Below the pieces are notes generated by a model. The model saw nothing but the letters and a program-made list of their open reading frames with translations, had not been told where the DNA came from and did not search any database. From assembly GCF_024199845.1 (NCBI RefSeq), contig NZ_JANADO010000001.1, positions 6,572,001 through 6,636,000 on the forward strand: a stretch of DNA of 64,000 nucleotides, in the 5' to 3' direction. Position numbers and translations under genes: made by a program. Source of the DNA: Bradyrhizobium sp. CCGB12. Lineage in GTDB: Bacteria; Pseudomonadota; Alphaproteobacteria; Rhizobiales; Xanthobacteraceae. Position 1 is the stretch's first letter. Each line of letters starts with the position of its first letter. Of the stretch, positions 53,724-63,064 are shown in pieces.

Positions 53724-54572
53724 TTAGCTTGCAGTTGCCAGCCGATACGCAGCCTTCGCATTCACACCGAACGCCTTCTCCCGCACACCGGGCCCAAGTC
53801 TCGCCAGACACGCCTCCAGCGCGCCCTTGATCTCGCCGTAGCTGCCCGCAAGCAGGCACACCGGCCAGTCCGAGCCGAAGATCAGGCGATCCTCGCCAAA
53901 GCAATTCGCGGCATGCTCGACGAAGGGGAGCAGCCGCTCCGCATCCCAATCGTTCCAAACCGCTTCCGTCGCCAGGCCCGAAATCTTGCACCAGACATTG
54001 CCGCAAGCGGCGAGTGCTGCGATGCGATCGGACCATTCGCTGCCGCCATCGGCAATCGGCGGCTTGGCGGCGTGATCGAGCACGAAGCGCGCTTGGGGGA
54101 AGGCCTGCGCGGTTGCGATGGCCGACGGCAGCTCGCGACTACGGACGAGGAAATCGTAGGCGAGATCGTGCGCGAACACGGCGGTAAGGCCGCGCTGGAC
54201 GTCCTCGCGCAGCAGCCAATCGGGATCGGCCTCGTCATGGACCTGGTGGCGGATGCCGACCAGCTTGTCGCCGCCCGGCAATGCGCGAAGCCGGTCCAGC
54301 GTGTCACCGAGCGAGGCGTCGGTCAGATCAACCCAACCGACGACACCGATCACTGATGGCGTCGCATGCGCAATCCGCAAAAATTCCCCGGTCTCCTCCA
54401 GCGCGGAGCGGCACTGCACCACGATGCTCGCGTCGATGCCGTTTGCCTTCAACAATGGCGCAAGATCGGCGGGCCCGAACGCGCGGCGTATCGGCGCGAG
54501 CTCGGGCGCCTCCATCCAGGGATAGTCGGCGCGCGCGGGGTCCCAGAAATGTTGATGGCCGTCGATGATCAA
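53724..54572 (-). CDS. Amidohydrolase, lactonase-like (TIM barrel)
   Basis: A 282-residue amidohydrolase-2 family protein with the metal-binding IDGHQHFWDP at its N-terminus, a family mark shared with L-fuconolactonase and 4-sulfomuconolactone hydrolase; VGIRHQVHDE, FVLDHAAKPP and LIFGSDWPV supply further metal or substrate residues. The start is a TTG at 54572 (TTG-ATC-ATC-GAC), four bases after the aldo/keto reductase stop; no ATG gives an equally complete N-terminus. It is last in an eight-gene sugar operon. Placed beside an aldose dehydrogenase-like enzyme, it would open the lactone made by that enzyme; this is inference. Confidence 0.85.
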   Translation of the reverse strand: MIIDGHQHFWDPARADYPWMEAPELAPIRRAFGPADLAPLLKANGIDASIVVQCRSALEETGEFLRIAHATPSVIGVVGWVDLTDASLGDTLDRLRALPGGDKLVGIRHQVHDEADPDWLLREDVQRGLTAVFAHDLAYDFLVRSRELPSAIATAQAFPQARFVLDHAAKPPIADGGSEWSDRIAALAACGNVWCKISGLATEAVWNDWDAERLLPFVEHAANCFGEDRLIFGSDWPVCLLAGSYGEIKGALEACLARLGPGVREKAFGVNAKAAYRLATAS

Positions 54573-54576
54573 TGGC

Positions 54577-55554
54577 CTACGCTCCGCCTGGCAGCGGCGC
54601 CCGGGCATCGACGAGATTTTTCCCGCGCAGCTCCTGCCAGAAGACTTGCGGCACCGCCTTCTCCGACATCGCGATGTTGTCGGAAATCTCCGCGGCATTG
54701 CGCGCGCCCATCACCGCGACTGTCACCGCCGGATGCGCCATGCAGAACTGGAGCGCTGCAGCCTTCAGCTCCGTGCCGTGCTTGCGGCAGAGCGCATCGA
54801 GCTCGAGCGCACGCGCGATCAGTGCCGCATCGGCCTCCTGATAGTTGAACTTCGCGCCGCTGTGCGGATTGGCCAGGATGCCGCTGTTGTAGATGCCGCC
54901 GAGCAGGATGCCGATGTTCCTGGTCTGGCAGACCGGAAACAGCGCATCCAGCGCACCCTGGTCGAGCAGCGTGTACCGGCCGGCGAGCAGGAAGCAGTCG
55001 ACCGGTACGGCCTCGGCAAAACGCAGCGGCATTTCCGACTGGTTCATACCGGCACCGATCGCCTTGACCGTACCATCCTCGCGCAGGCGCTGCAGCGCGC
55101 GGAAGGCGCCAGCGACGGCATCGTCATAGTGATCGTCGGGATCATGCACGAGCAGGACGTCGACACGATCGAGCCCGAGCCTGGCGAGGCTTTCCTCCAT
55201 CGACCGCATCACGCCGTCATGGCTGAAATCGAACACCGGCCGCTCGCGCGGCGTGCCCTTGTAGTGCTCATCCTCGGCGGCCGCTCCATCCGGCGCGCGC
55301 AAGAGACGCCCGACCTTGGTCGAGATGACGTAGGACTCGCGCGGTTGTTGCCGCAGGAACGCGCCGAGCCGCCGTTCGGCGAGACCAAAGCCGTAGAGCG
55401 GCGCGGTATCGAAGAAGCGGATTCCGAGGGACCAGGCGCGTGCGATTGTCGCCTCCGCATCGGTATCGCTGACGGGGGTGAACAATCCGCCGAGCGGAGC
55501 GGAACCGAGGCCGAGTGAGGTGACGTCGAGAGAGCCGAGCCGCGAGCGTTTCAT
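54577..55554 (-). CDS. Aldo/keto reductase (aldose 1-dehydrogenase-like)
   Basis: A 325-residue aldo/keto reductase. The catalytic tetrad is Asp and Tyr in FFDTAPLYGFGLAERRLG, Lys in ISTKVGRLL and His in LLVHDPDD. Resemblance to D-threo-aldose/L-fucose 1-dehydrogenases (start SRLGSLDVTSLGLGSAPLGGL) is strong enough to suggest oxidation of a free sugar to its lactone. The ATG at 55554 has GGAAGG eight bases upstream; one two codons earlier is possible. It lies between the sugar-binding protein and the amidohydrolase genes. Confidence 0.86.
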   Translation of the reverse strand: MKRSRLGSLDVTSLGLGSAPLGGLFTPVSDTDAEATIARAWSLGIRFFDTAPLYGFGLAERRLGAFLRQQPRESYVISTKVGRLLRAPDGAAAEDEHYKGTPRERPVFDFSHDGVMRSMEESLARLGLDRVDVLLVHDPDDHYDDAVAGAFRALQRLREDGTVKAIGAGMNQSEMPLRFAEAVPVDCFLLAGRYTLLDQGALDALFPVCQTRNIGILLGGIYNSGILANPHSGAKFNYQEADAALIARALELDALCRKHGTELKAAALQFCMAHPAVTVAVMGARNAAEISDNIAMSEKAVPQVFWQELRGKNLVDARAPLPGGA

Positions 55555-55660
55555 TCCCATTGCCTTCCAGCAGTCTTCTTCCAACAGTCCAAATCATCTC
55601 CCCCGCTCGCGGAAACCGCAAGCGGGGAAGGCACACAGGAACGCGGGGCTGGTTGCGCTC

Positions 55661-56593
55661 CTACTTCAACATCTGCGCAACGTTGTCCTTGGTCACGAGA
55701 TCGAGGCCGGTGTAGACGATCTCCGGCACCTTCTCACCCTTCTTGATGGCGAGCAGCGTGTCCATCGCCTTCTCGCCCATCTCGAACGGACGCTGGCCGA
55801 CCAGCGCATTGGCATAGCCGTCGCGCAGGAGCTCGAGCTGCATCTTCAGCGTATCGGCGACGACCAGCGTGAACTTTCCGGAATCGATCTCCTTCTTGTT
55901 CCTGCTGGCAAAGGCCTTGAAGCCCTCAGGGGCGAACATTGGCCAGCCGCCGATGGGGACAATGGCGGCGAGATCCGGCGTTGCGGTGCGCATATCCGTC
56001 ATTTGCTGGATTGCGAGCGCGGGATCGTCGTTACAGAAGGTCGGGGAACCCGCGACCTCGGTCCATTTCGAGCCCTTCAGCGCCTCACGGACGCCGTCGA
56101 CTCGCTCGGCGAGGTTCTTGGCGCCGGGACCGCCCGAGACCATGGCGTATTTGCCGCCGTCGGGCCGCATCTTCAGCAATTCCTTGCCGAGCGCGACGCC
56201 GAATTCCTTGTTGTTGGTGCCAATATAAGCGATGCGCTTGGAGCCCGGTGCATCTGCGTCAAAGGTGATGACGGGGATGCCGGCGGCGGTTGCCGCCTCG
56301 ATCGACTTGGTCATGGCCGCAACGTCGGCGACCGAGATGGCGAGACCGTCGACCTTCTGGGTGACGAAATCCTGGATGATCTGCGCCTGCGTCGCCGGCT
56401 CATGCTCTACCGGCCCCTTGTAGATGCACTCGATGTTGCCGAGCTCCTTGGCACGCTTCAGGCAGCCGTCGCGCGCGAAGTCGAAGAACGGATTGTTCAT
56501 CGCCTTGGGCACGATCACGAAGCGGTAGTTCGCGGCGAACGCCGGCGTTGCCATCATCGCAACAGCGATGCCGGCAAGAAGAAGTTTCCTCAT
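55661..56593 (-). CDS. CUT2-type sugar ABC transporter binding protein
   Basis: A 310-residue periplasmic binding protein with signal peptide MRKLLLAGIAVAMMATPAFA. The fold is Peripla_BP_4 (ribose-binding type): NYRFVIVPKAMNNPFFDFARDGCLKRAKELGNIECIYKGP starts the first domain, VDGLAISVADVAAMTKSIEAATAAGIPVITFDADAPGSKR is the hinge-side sugar pocket with the key ITFDAD, and GGPGAKNLAERVDGVREAL the second. The ATG at 56593 is preceded by GGAGGAGAC. It follows the permease by 94 bases. The ligand is probably a pentose or fucose-like sugar. Confidence 0.9.
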   Translation of the reverse strand: MRKLLLAGIAVAMMATPAFAANYRFVIVPKAMNNPFFDFARDGCLKRAKELGNIECIYKGPVEHEPATQAQIIQDFVTQKVDGLAISVADVAAMTKSIEAATAAGIPVITFDADAPGSKRIAYIGTNNKEFGVALGKELLKMRPDGGKYAMVSGGPGAKNLAERVDGVREALKGSKWTEVAGSPTFCNDDPALAIQQMTDMRTATPDLAAIVPIGGWPMFAPEGFKAFASRNKKEIDSGKFTLVVADTLKMQLELLRDGYANALVGQRPFEMGEKAMDTLLAIKKGEKVPEIVYTGLDLVTKDNVAQMLK

Positions 56594-56687
56594 TGTCTCC
56601 TCCACCTTCTCTGGCGCCCATCCTCTTGAGAAACGTCCGGGAAGCGGACAGGCGACATCTTTTTTGCCTTCCCGAGACGACGTCGAT

Positions 56688-57770
56688 TCAGGTCATCCGC
56701 GAGCGCACGCGGTCGACCAGCACGGCCAGGATGATGATCACGCCCACCAGCGTTTGCTGCCAGTAGGAACTGACCTGCGCCAGCACGAGCCCGTTGCGGA
56801 TCACTTCCAGCAGCACGCAGCCGACGATGGCCCCGAGCGGACCGCCGATGCCGCCGGCGAGATTGGCGCCGCCGATGACGGCCGCCGCGATCACGTTGAG
56901 TTCGTAGGACGTCGCCATGTTGGCGGGCGCCGATCCGAGCCAGCCGGAGATGATGATGCCCTGGAGCCCCGCGGCGAGCGCACAGATCACATAGACCTCG
57001 ATCTTGACACGCACGACCGGAATACCGGTGAGTTCAGCCGCCTTCTCGTTGCCGCCGAGCGCGAAGACGTGGCGGCCGAACGAGGAGTGATGCAGCACCA
57101 CGGCCATCGCCAGCGCGAGGATCACGAGATAGATGAAGGGCATGGGGACGCCGAGCACGTCACCGGAGGTGAGCGCGTAGAAGTAATCGGCATCCGGCCC
57201 GCCCGGGAAACTGCCGCGACCGTTGGAGACGACATAGCCGAGCCCGCGCACGATCGAGAGCATGCCGAGCGTGGTCACGAAGGGCGACAGGCCGAGCACG
57301 GCGATGCAGAAGCCGTTGACGAGGCCGGCGAGCAGCGCGACGCCGAGGCCGGCGAGGATCGAGACCAGCAGGATCAGCCCCGGCACATTGGCCAGCACAG
57401 TCTTGCCGTCGGCCGCCATGTGCACGAACAGCGAGCCTGCGGGCGAGCCGGGCGTCGACAGCTCGGTCATCACCATCGAGGTGATCATGGCCGAGAAGCA
57501 CATCATCGAGCCGACCGACAGATCGATGCCGCCGGTGATGATCACGAAGGTGACGCCGAGGGTGGCGATGGCGATGAAGGAGAAATTCTTCGCCACGTTC
57601 TGCATGTTGCCTTCGGTGAAGAAGTACGGGCTGGCGAAATGCATGATCACCAGCAGCACCGCCAGCGCGAGCAGGACATAGCCGGTCTGGGAGGCGAAGA
57701 TGCCGCGCTGCCACCATCTGATCTTGCCGACATTCGAGAAGGTGATCGGGGATTCCAAGGGCATGGCCAT
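56688..57770 (-). CDS. CUT2-type sugar ABC transporter permease
   Basis: A 360-residue membrane protein of the BPD_transp_2 family (RbsC/XylH/FrcC-like) with about ten helices. The ATGITGGGIDLSVGS-type signature is VIITGGIDLSVGSMM (near residue 78), and the coupling region GLSPFVTTLGMLSIVRGLGYV and AAVIGGANLAGG are typical. The ATG at 57770 shares one base with the ATPase stop (TGATG). It lies between the ATPase and binding-protein genes, giving the usual CUT2 set. Confidence 0.93.
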   Translation of the reverse strand: MAMPLESPITFSNVGKIRWWQRGIFASQTGYVLLALAVLLVIMHFASPYFFTEGNMQNVAKNFSFIAIATLGVTFVIITGGIDLSVGSMMCFSAMITSMVMTELSTPGSPAGSLFVHMAADGKTVLANVPGLILLVSILAGLGVALLAGLVNGFCIAVLGLSPFVTTLGMLSIVRGLGYVVSNGRGSFPGGPDADYFYALTSGDVLGVPMPFIYLVILALAMAVVLHHSSFGRHVFALGGNEKAAELTGIPVVRVKIEVYVICALAAGLQGIIISGWLGSAPANMATSYELNVIAAAVIGGANLAGGIGGPLGAIVGCVLLEVIRNGLVLAQVSSYWQQTLVGVIIILAVLVDRVRSRMT

Positions 57771-58528
57771 CACGCCGCCTCCTTCGCGCCGGTGATGAGG
57801 GCGGTGATTTCCTCTGGGCTGGTCTGGCCGATCGCCTTGTCGGCGCGCTTTTCGCCACGGCGCATGACGATGACGCGGTCGCACACGGCGAAGACGTCGG
57901 GCATGCGGTGCGAGATCAGCATGACGGCGACGCCCTGCTCTTTCAGCCGATGGATCAGACCGAGCACCTGCTCGACCTGGCGGACCGAGATCGCGGCGGT
58001 CGGCTCGTCCATCATCACCAGCCGCGCGTTGGAGAGCCGCGTGCGCGCGATCGCCACCGCCTGGCGCTGGCCGCCCGACATCTGCTTGACGAGATCATCG
58101 GGGCGCGTCTCCGAACGGAGTTCGCCGAACAGCTCCAGCGCACGCGCGGCCATCGCCTTGTGGTCGAGCAGCGCGAGCGGGCCGAATTTGCGCTTCAGCT
58201 CGCGGCCGAGGAAGACGTTGGCCGCTGCCGACAAGTTGTCCGCGAGCGCAAGGTCCTGGTAGACGACCTCGATGCCGACGGCGCGAGCATCGACCGGGCG
58301 GTTGAAATGGACCGCGCTGCCGGCAAAACGCATCTCGCCATGACTGGGGCGGAAATTGCCGGCGATGATCTTGACCAGCGTCGACTTGCCCGCGCCGTTG
58401 TCGCCCATCAGGCCGACCACTTCGCCCGGGAAGACCTGCATGTCGACGTCGTGGAGCGCGCGGATCGCGCCGAACTCCTTGCCGATGCCGGTCAGTTCGA
58501 GGACCGGGGTCGCGTCAGCATTTGCCAT
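57770..58528 (-). CDS. CUT2-type sugar ABC transporter ATPase, single nucleotide-binding domain
   Basis: A 252-residue ATPase with one ABC domain: Walker A GDNGAGKST, Q loop VVYQDLALADNL, signature MSGGQRQAVAIART, Walker B LVMMDEPTAA and H loop LLISHRMPDV-like (MLISHR). Most sugar ATPases of this group (RbsA, XylG) are two fused domains of about 500 residues; this is the half-size form, as in FrcA. A homodimer would drive the transporter. It starts 12 bases after xylA and shares a base with the permease. Confidence 0.92.
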   Translation of the reverse strand: MANADATPVLELTGIGKEFGAIRALHDVDMQVFPGEVVGLMGDNGAGKSTLVKIIAGNFRPSHGEMRFAGSAVHFNRPVDARAVGIEVVYQDLALADNLSAAANVFLGRELKRKFGPLALLDHKAMAARALELFGELRSETRPDDLVKQMSGGQRQAVAIARTRLSNARLVMMDEPTAAISVRQVEQVLGLIHRLKEQGVAVMLISHRMPDVFAVCDRVIVMRRGEKRADKAIGQTSPEEITALITGAKEAA

Positions 58529-58540
58529 CAGCGGACTTCC

Positions 58541-59863
58541 TCACACATAGCGGTTGACCAGGGATTCCAGATATTCCTGCCGACCCGAGCGCGGCTGCGG
58601 GTCGAAGCCGGGATTGAGTGCACGGTCGGCGAGATCGGCGAGCGAACGCTGGCCGCCGAGAATGGCGCGGCCCTCGGGTCCTGCCCATCCCTCATAGCGC
58701 CTCGCAAGCGGCGCCGCGAGAGCGCCGGCATCCAGCATGTCTGCGGCGGCGAGGAAGGCACGCGCGCAGGCATCCATCGAGCCGACATGGGCATGAATCA
58801 GATCGTCAGGATCGATCGACTGGCGGCGGATCTTGGCATCGAAATTGAGCCCGCCCGTGGTGAAGCCGCCGCGGTTCAGGATCTCGTGAAACACCAAAGC
58901 GAGCTCCGGCACGTTCATCGCAAACTGGTCGGTGTCCCAACCGAGCAGATCGTCGCCGCGGTTGATATCGAGCGAGCCGAACACGCCGAGCGCCTCCGCG
59001 AGCGCGACCTCGTGGTGGAACGAGTGGCCGGCGAGGATGGCATGGTTCTGCTCGATGTTGAGCTTGACGTCATTGAGAAGATCGTAGCGCGCGAGGAAGC
59101 CGTAACAGGTGGCGACGTCGAAATCATATTGATGCTTGGTCGGCTCCTTCGGCTTGGGCTCGATCAGGATCGGGCCCTTGAAGCCTATTTTGTGCTTATG
59201 CTCGACGACGAGCGAGACGAAGCGGCCGAGCTGGTCGAGCTCGCGCTTGAGATCGGTGTTGAGCAGCGTCTCGTAGCCTTCGCGGCCGCCCCACAGCACG
59301 TAGTTCTGCCCGCCGAGCCGATGCGTCACCTCGAGCGCGGCGCGGACCTGGCCGGCGGCATAGGTGAAGATCTCAGGATCCGGATTGGTCGCGGCACCCG
59401 CCATGTAGCGGCGATGCGTGAACAAATTGGCGGTGCCCCAGAGCAGGCGGACCTTGCTCGCGGCCATCTTGGCCTCGAACAGATCGGCGATCGCGTTGAG
59501 GTTAGCGACGGACGCGCCGAGCGAGGCGCCCTCCGGCGCCGCATCGACATCGTGGAAGGTGAAGAACGGCACGTCGAGCAGGCGGAACAGCTCGAACGCA
59601 ATGTCGGCCTTGGCGCGCGCCTGCGCCATCGCATCGGTGCCGTGGTGCCAGGGCCGCAGGAACGTTTCGCCGCCGAAGGGATCGCCGCCGGGCCAACAGA
59701 AGGAATGCCAGTAGCAGACTGCAAAACGCAAATGGTCCTCCAGCCGGCGGCCATGCACGATGCGGTCCTTGTCGTACCAGCGGAAGGCGGACGTGCTGTC
59801 CGCATCCTTGCCGGCAAAGGCGACAGGTGCGCTTGCATCGAAGAATTTTCCTGACGCGTTCAC
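58541..59863 (-). CDS. xylA: Xylose isomerase
   Basis: A 440-residue enzyme, the same length as E. coli XylA, converting D-xylose to D-xylulose. The catalytic His and Asp are in [10 protein letters not shown] (about residues 102-107), and the metal-binding Glu/Lys pair is in [29 protein letters not shown] and [16 protein letters not shown]. The start is GTG at 59863 (TAAGTG with the xylB stop), with GGAG nine bases upstream. It is coupled to xylB, and followed by the sugar ABC transporter. Confidence 0.97.
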   Translation of the reverse strand: MNASGKFFDASAPVAFAGKDADSTSAFRWYDKDRIVHGRRLEDHLRFAVCYWHSFCWPGGDPFGGETFLRPWHHGTDAMAQARAKADIAFELFRLLDVPFFTFHDVDAAPEGASLGASVANLNAIADLFEAKMAASKVRLLWGTANLFTHRRYMAGAATNPDPEIFTYAAGQVRAALEVTHRLGGQNYVLWGGREGYETLLNTDLKRELDQLGRFVSLVVEHKHKIGFKGPILIEPKPKEPTKHQYDFDVATCYGFLARYDLLNDVKLNIEQNHAILAGHSFHHEVALAEALGVFGSLDINRGDDLLGWDTDQFAMNVPELALVFHEILNRGGFTTGGLNFDAKIRRQSIDPDDLIHAHVGSMDACARAFLAAADMLDAGALAAPLARRYEGWAGPEGRAILGGQRSLADLADRALNPGFDPQPRSGRQEYLESLVNRYV

Positions 59864-61318
59864 TTAAGCAGTCTCCTTCAATGCGGGATAGAGCGCGCGC
59901 CAGCGACGATAGGCCTCGTCATAGGCCGCGGTGACGGACGCGCGGGGCGTGAAGCTCGCGAGCCGCCGCGGACGGGTGCAAACCTGCACGGGATCCTCAC
60001 CTGTTACGGCGAGCCGGCCGAGCCTGGAGGCGCCGAGGGCGGCTCCCACCTCGCCTTCCTCGATGCGGTGGACGGGAATGCCGAGCACGTCGGCGCAGAT
60101 TTGCGCCCATAGCGGCGAGCGCGAGCCGCCGCCGACGAGATCGAGTTCAGCGATCGAGCCGCCTGCCGCGCTCAGCGCCGCCAGATTGTCGCGCACGGCG
60201 AAGGCGACGCCTTCGAGCACGGCCTGGACGATCTGTCCGCGCCCGGTCGCACCGCGCAAGCCGACGAAGGCGCCGCTGGCGGCGGCATCGTTGTGCGGCG
60301 TGCGCTCGCCGTCGAGATAGGGCAGGAATTTGACGGGGCTCGGCCCGTCGACGCGTTCACCGAGCGGAGCCAGGAGCGCTGCGGCCGGCGTCTCCATCAC
60401 ACCGGACAGCCAGGCCAGCGAGGCCGCCGCCGACAGCATCACGCCCATCTGGTGCCAGAGGCCGGGCAGCGCGTGGCAAAACGCATGCACGGCCTGAGCC
60501 GGCGCCGGTGCGAACCGATCGGTGACGCGGAACACGACGCCGGACGTTCCCAGCGACAGGAAGGCAGCGCCGGGTGCGATGGCGCCGAGCCCGATCGCGC
60601 TCGCCGCATTGTCGCCGGCGCCACCCGCGACCACGACATTTCCAGTCATACCCCAGCGCTGCGCGTATTCCGGCGCCAGCACCGCACTCACCTCGCTGCC
60701 CTCGACGAGGCGCGGCATGTGATGCAGATCGAGCCCGGTGGCATGCAGCAGCAGGGCCGACCAGCGGCGCAGGCCCACATCCAGCCACAGCGTACCGGCC
60801 GCATCCGACATATCCTCGACCATTTCGCCGGTAAGGCGATAGCGGACGTAGGCCTTGGGCAGCAGCACCTTTGCGACGCGGTCGAAGATTTTTGGCTCGT
60901 GCCGCGCGACCCAGAGCAGTTTTGGCGCAGTGAAGCCAGGCATGGCGAGATTGCCGGCGATCGCGTGCAACGACGGGCAGCGCCGCTCCAGCACGCTGCA
61001 TTCGGCCTGCGAGCGGCCATCGTTCCAGAGAATGGCCGGTCGCAACGGCCGTCCATCCTCGCCAAGCAGCGTCGCGCCATGCATCTGGCCTGACAGCCCG
61101 ATGCCGGCGACCTGCGCGACCTCGCGCGGATGGCGGGCGGCGAGATCGTCGACCGCGCCGATCGCGCCACCGACCCAGGAATCCGGATCCTGCTCGGACC
61201 ACAGCGGCGCGGGATGTGACGACGCAAGCTCGCGCGCGGCCGTCGCGACAATCGCGCCGGCGTCACTCACGAGCACCGCTTTCACACCGGACGTGCCGAT
61301 GTCAATTCCGAGATACAA
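59864..61318 (-). CDS. xylB: Xylulokinase
   Basis: A 484-residue FGGY-family kinase that phosphorylates D-xylulose for entry to the pentose phosphate pathway; the length equals E. coli XylB. MYLGIDIGTSGVKAVL is the phosphate loop, GLSGQMHG a substrate loop, LWNDGRS and the catalytic aspartate in AGGAGDNAASAIG, and VGGGSRSPLW near the end is the FGGY signature region. The start is a TTG at 61318 with GGGAGGACGAG directly upstream; no ATG fits. It is separated from LacI by 81 bases. Confidence 0.95.
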   Translation of the reverse strand: MYLGIDIGTSGVKAVLVSDAGAIVATAARELASSHPAPLWSEQDPDSWVGGAIGAVDDLAARHPREVAQVAGIGLSGQMHGATLLGEDGRPLRPAILWNDGRSQAECSVLERRCPSLHAIAGNLAMPGFTAPKLLWVARHEPKIFDRVAKVLLPKAYVRYRLTGEMVEDMSDAAGTLWLDVGLRRWSALLLHATGLDLHHMPRLVEGSEVSAVLAPEYAQRWGMTGNVVVAGGAGDNAASAIGLGAIAPGAAFLSLGTSGVVFRVTDRFAPAPAQAVHAFCHALPGLWHQMGVMLSAAASLAWLSGVMETPAAALLAPLGERVDGPSPVKFLPYLDGERTPHNDAAASGAFVGLRGATGRGQIVQAVLEGVAFAVRDNLAALSAAGGSIAELDLVGGGSRSPLWAQICADVLGIPVHRIEEGEVGAALGASRLGRLAVTGEDPVQVCTRPRRLASFTPRASVTAAYDEAYRRWRALYPALKETA

Positions 61319-61399
61319 CTCGTCCTCCCTTTCGCCTATTGCGGCGGGCGAGCTTAAAGTCGCCTTCTCCGCAATGGCCGTTTCGCAATCCTGCTGCCG

Positions 61400-62458
61400 C
61401 TAAGGCAGATTGTCCCGCATCACGATGTCGATCCTGATCTTCTCCTGTTCGCGCAAGATCGGCTCGCCGCGGGCGAGCGCAAGCAGCACGCGCACGGCGG
61501 CACGCGCTTCGTGGCCGGGATTCTGCGAGATTGCCGCATCCATCGCACCCTGCAACAGCAGCCGCCGCGTCAGCGCGGTGACGTCGTGCCCGACGAAGAT
61601 CACCTGCTTGTCGCGGCCAGCATCGCCCGCGGCCCTGTCGCCCAATGCGTTGGCCACGCCTTGCGTGCCGGCACCGACGTTATAAAGGCCGACAATGTCC
61701 GCATGTCGGCCGAATAGCCGCGCCAGCAGTTGCTCCGAACGGTCGTCCTCATCGCGCCCTTCCAGCACCGGCAACACGCCGAGACCGGGGAATTCCGTCG
61801 CCATCACCTGGTTGAAGCCGAAGATGCGCTCGGCATGGTCGCGCAGGCCCTGCGAGCCCGCGACGATCGCAACCTTGCCGGATCTCTGGCCGACCAGCCG
61901 CCCGACCAGGGCGCCGGCGGTGCGGCCCGCAGCGATGTTGTCGATGCCGACATAATGATGCCTGCGCGAGGACGGTACGTCCGAGACCAGCGTCACCACC
62001 TTGGTTCCGGCATCGACGAGATCGTTGATGGCGGCGCGGACGCCGGGATGATCCAGCGCCACCACGGCGACGCCGTCATAATCGCCCGACAGCGCCTCGA
62101 GCGAGGCCGCGAGCGAGGAGGGGTCGAACACGTCGGTTGCGACCATCTCGACGCTGAGGCGGCGCGCCGACAGCCAGGCCGACATTTCGCCAAGATAGGC
62201 CTCGATTTGCTGCATGAACGGATTCGAGCCCGACGGCATCACGAAGGCGAAGCGGCGGGCGCGGCCGCGTGCGAGTTCTGCCGCGGCGACGTGCGGCTGG
62301 AACGCATTGCGCTCGATCGCCGCCTTGACCCGCCGGACCGTGTCCGGCCGGACGCCCGGCCGGTTGTGCAGGACGCGGTCGACCGTCGCGAGACTGACGC
62401 CGGCCTCGCGGGCGATGTCCTTCAGCGTCAGAGCAGTCGGGGTGAGCGTCTCGGCCAT
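61400..62458 (-). CDS. LacI-family transcriptional regulator of the sugar operon
   Basis: A 352-residue regulator. The DNA-binding domain is LTLKDIAREAGVSLATVDRVLHNRPGVRPDTVRRVKAAI, with the hinge helix AAAELARGRARR; the remainder is a Peripla_BP_4-type sugar-sensing domain (RFAFVMPSGSNPFMQQIEAYL, AGSQGLRDHAERIFGF). It heads the operon on the same strand as xylB and the rest, so it is likely to bind near its own promoter (62483-62498) and be relieved by xylose or a related sugar. Its place resembles Caulobacter XylR in role. Confidence 0.92.
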   Translation of the reverse strand: MAETLTPTALTLKDIAREAGVSLATVDRVLHNRPGVRPDTVRRVKAAIERNAFQPHVAAAELARGRARRFAFVMPSGSNPFMQQIEAYLGEMSAWLSARRLSVEMVATDVFDPSSLAASLEALSGDYDGVAVVALDHPGVRAAINDLVDAGTKVVTLVSDVPSSRRHHYVGIDNIAAGRTAGALVGRLVGQRSGKVAIVAGSQGLRDHAERIFGFNQVMATEFPGLGVLPVLEGRDEDDRSEQLLARLFGRHADIVGLYNVGAGTQGVANALGDRAAGDAGRDKQVIFVGHDVTALTRRLLLQGAMDAAISQNPGHEARAAVRVLLALARGEPILREQEKIRIDIVMRDNLP

Positions 62459-62482
62459 GGCCGAAGGCTAGCAGAGGTGTTT

Positions 62483-62498
62483 TGAGGTACGCAACTCA
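62483..62498. promoter_or_regulatory. Candidate operator for the LacI-family regulator
   Basis: TGAGGTACGCAACTCA, 25 bases upstream of the LacI-family ATG, is an imperfect palindrome (TGAG-x-T..A-x-CTCA). The position fits an autoregulatory site for the whole operon, but the arms are short. Confidence 0.3.
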
Positions 62499-62550
62499 TT
62501 TTGAGCGGCGTGACGGCATTTCCAAACGGAGGGGTTGGACGGCGCTTGCC

Positions 62551-63015
62551 TCAGCAGCTCAGGTCGAGCGTCAAGAACAGGCTGTTGGGATCCTCGACAT
62601 AGCCCTCAAACGGACCGCAGAGGATGAAGCCGTGCGCCTGGTAGAGCGCAAGCGCCGGCTTGAAATAGTCCCACGAGCCGGTCTCGAGGCTGAGCCGCCC
62701 GATGCCGCGCGCGCGGGCTTCCGTGATGATGTGGCGGAGCATCTGGCCGCCGAAGCCGCGCCGGCGCGTGGTCTGAAGCGTGTGCATCGACTTCACCTCG
62801 CCGTGGCCGGCCGAGAGCATCTTCAGCGCGCCGGTGGCGACCAGCGTCTCGCCGTCCCAGCCGGTCCAGAACGCGATATCAGGCGCGCGAAGGCCGGCGA
62901 GATCGAGCGCATGGGCGCTGCCCGGCGCGGTCTGCGCCCGCGCCGCCGTGACGTGATGATCGAGCAGCGCGATGACGCGGGGATCATGGGTGTCGCCGGT
63001 GCGGATCTGCATCAT
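62551..63015 (-). CDS. GNAT-family N-acetyltransferase
   Basis: A 154-residue acetyltransferase. The acetyl-CoA loop is TTRRRGFGGQMLRHII (R-x-x-G-x-G/A type), preceded by GEVKSMHTL and followed by LETGSWDYFKPALALYQAHGFILCGPFEGY, the usual GNAT end. It resembles the PhnO/YedL-type subgroup. The acceptor is unknown. The second ATG (63012) two codons in is also possible. It is 49 bases from the XRE-cupin gene on the same strand, so they may be co-expressed. Confidence 0.9.
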   Translation of the reverse strand: MMQIRTGDTHDPRVIALLDHHVTAARAQTAPGSAHALDLAGLRAPDIAFWTGWDGETLVATGALKMLSAGHGEVKSMHTLQTTRRRGFGGQMLRHIITEARARGIGRLSLETGSWDYFKPALALYQAHGFILCGPFEGYVEDPNSLFLTLDLSC

Positions 63016-63064
63016 CAGGGTCTCGTTTCAACTTGTCGGGTCACGTTCATGGAAATCGGCAGCA

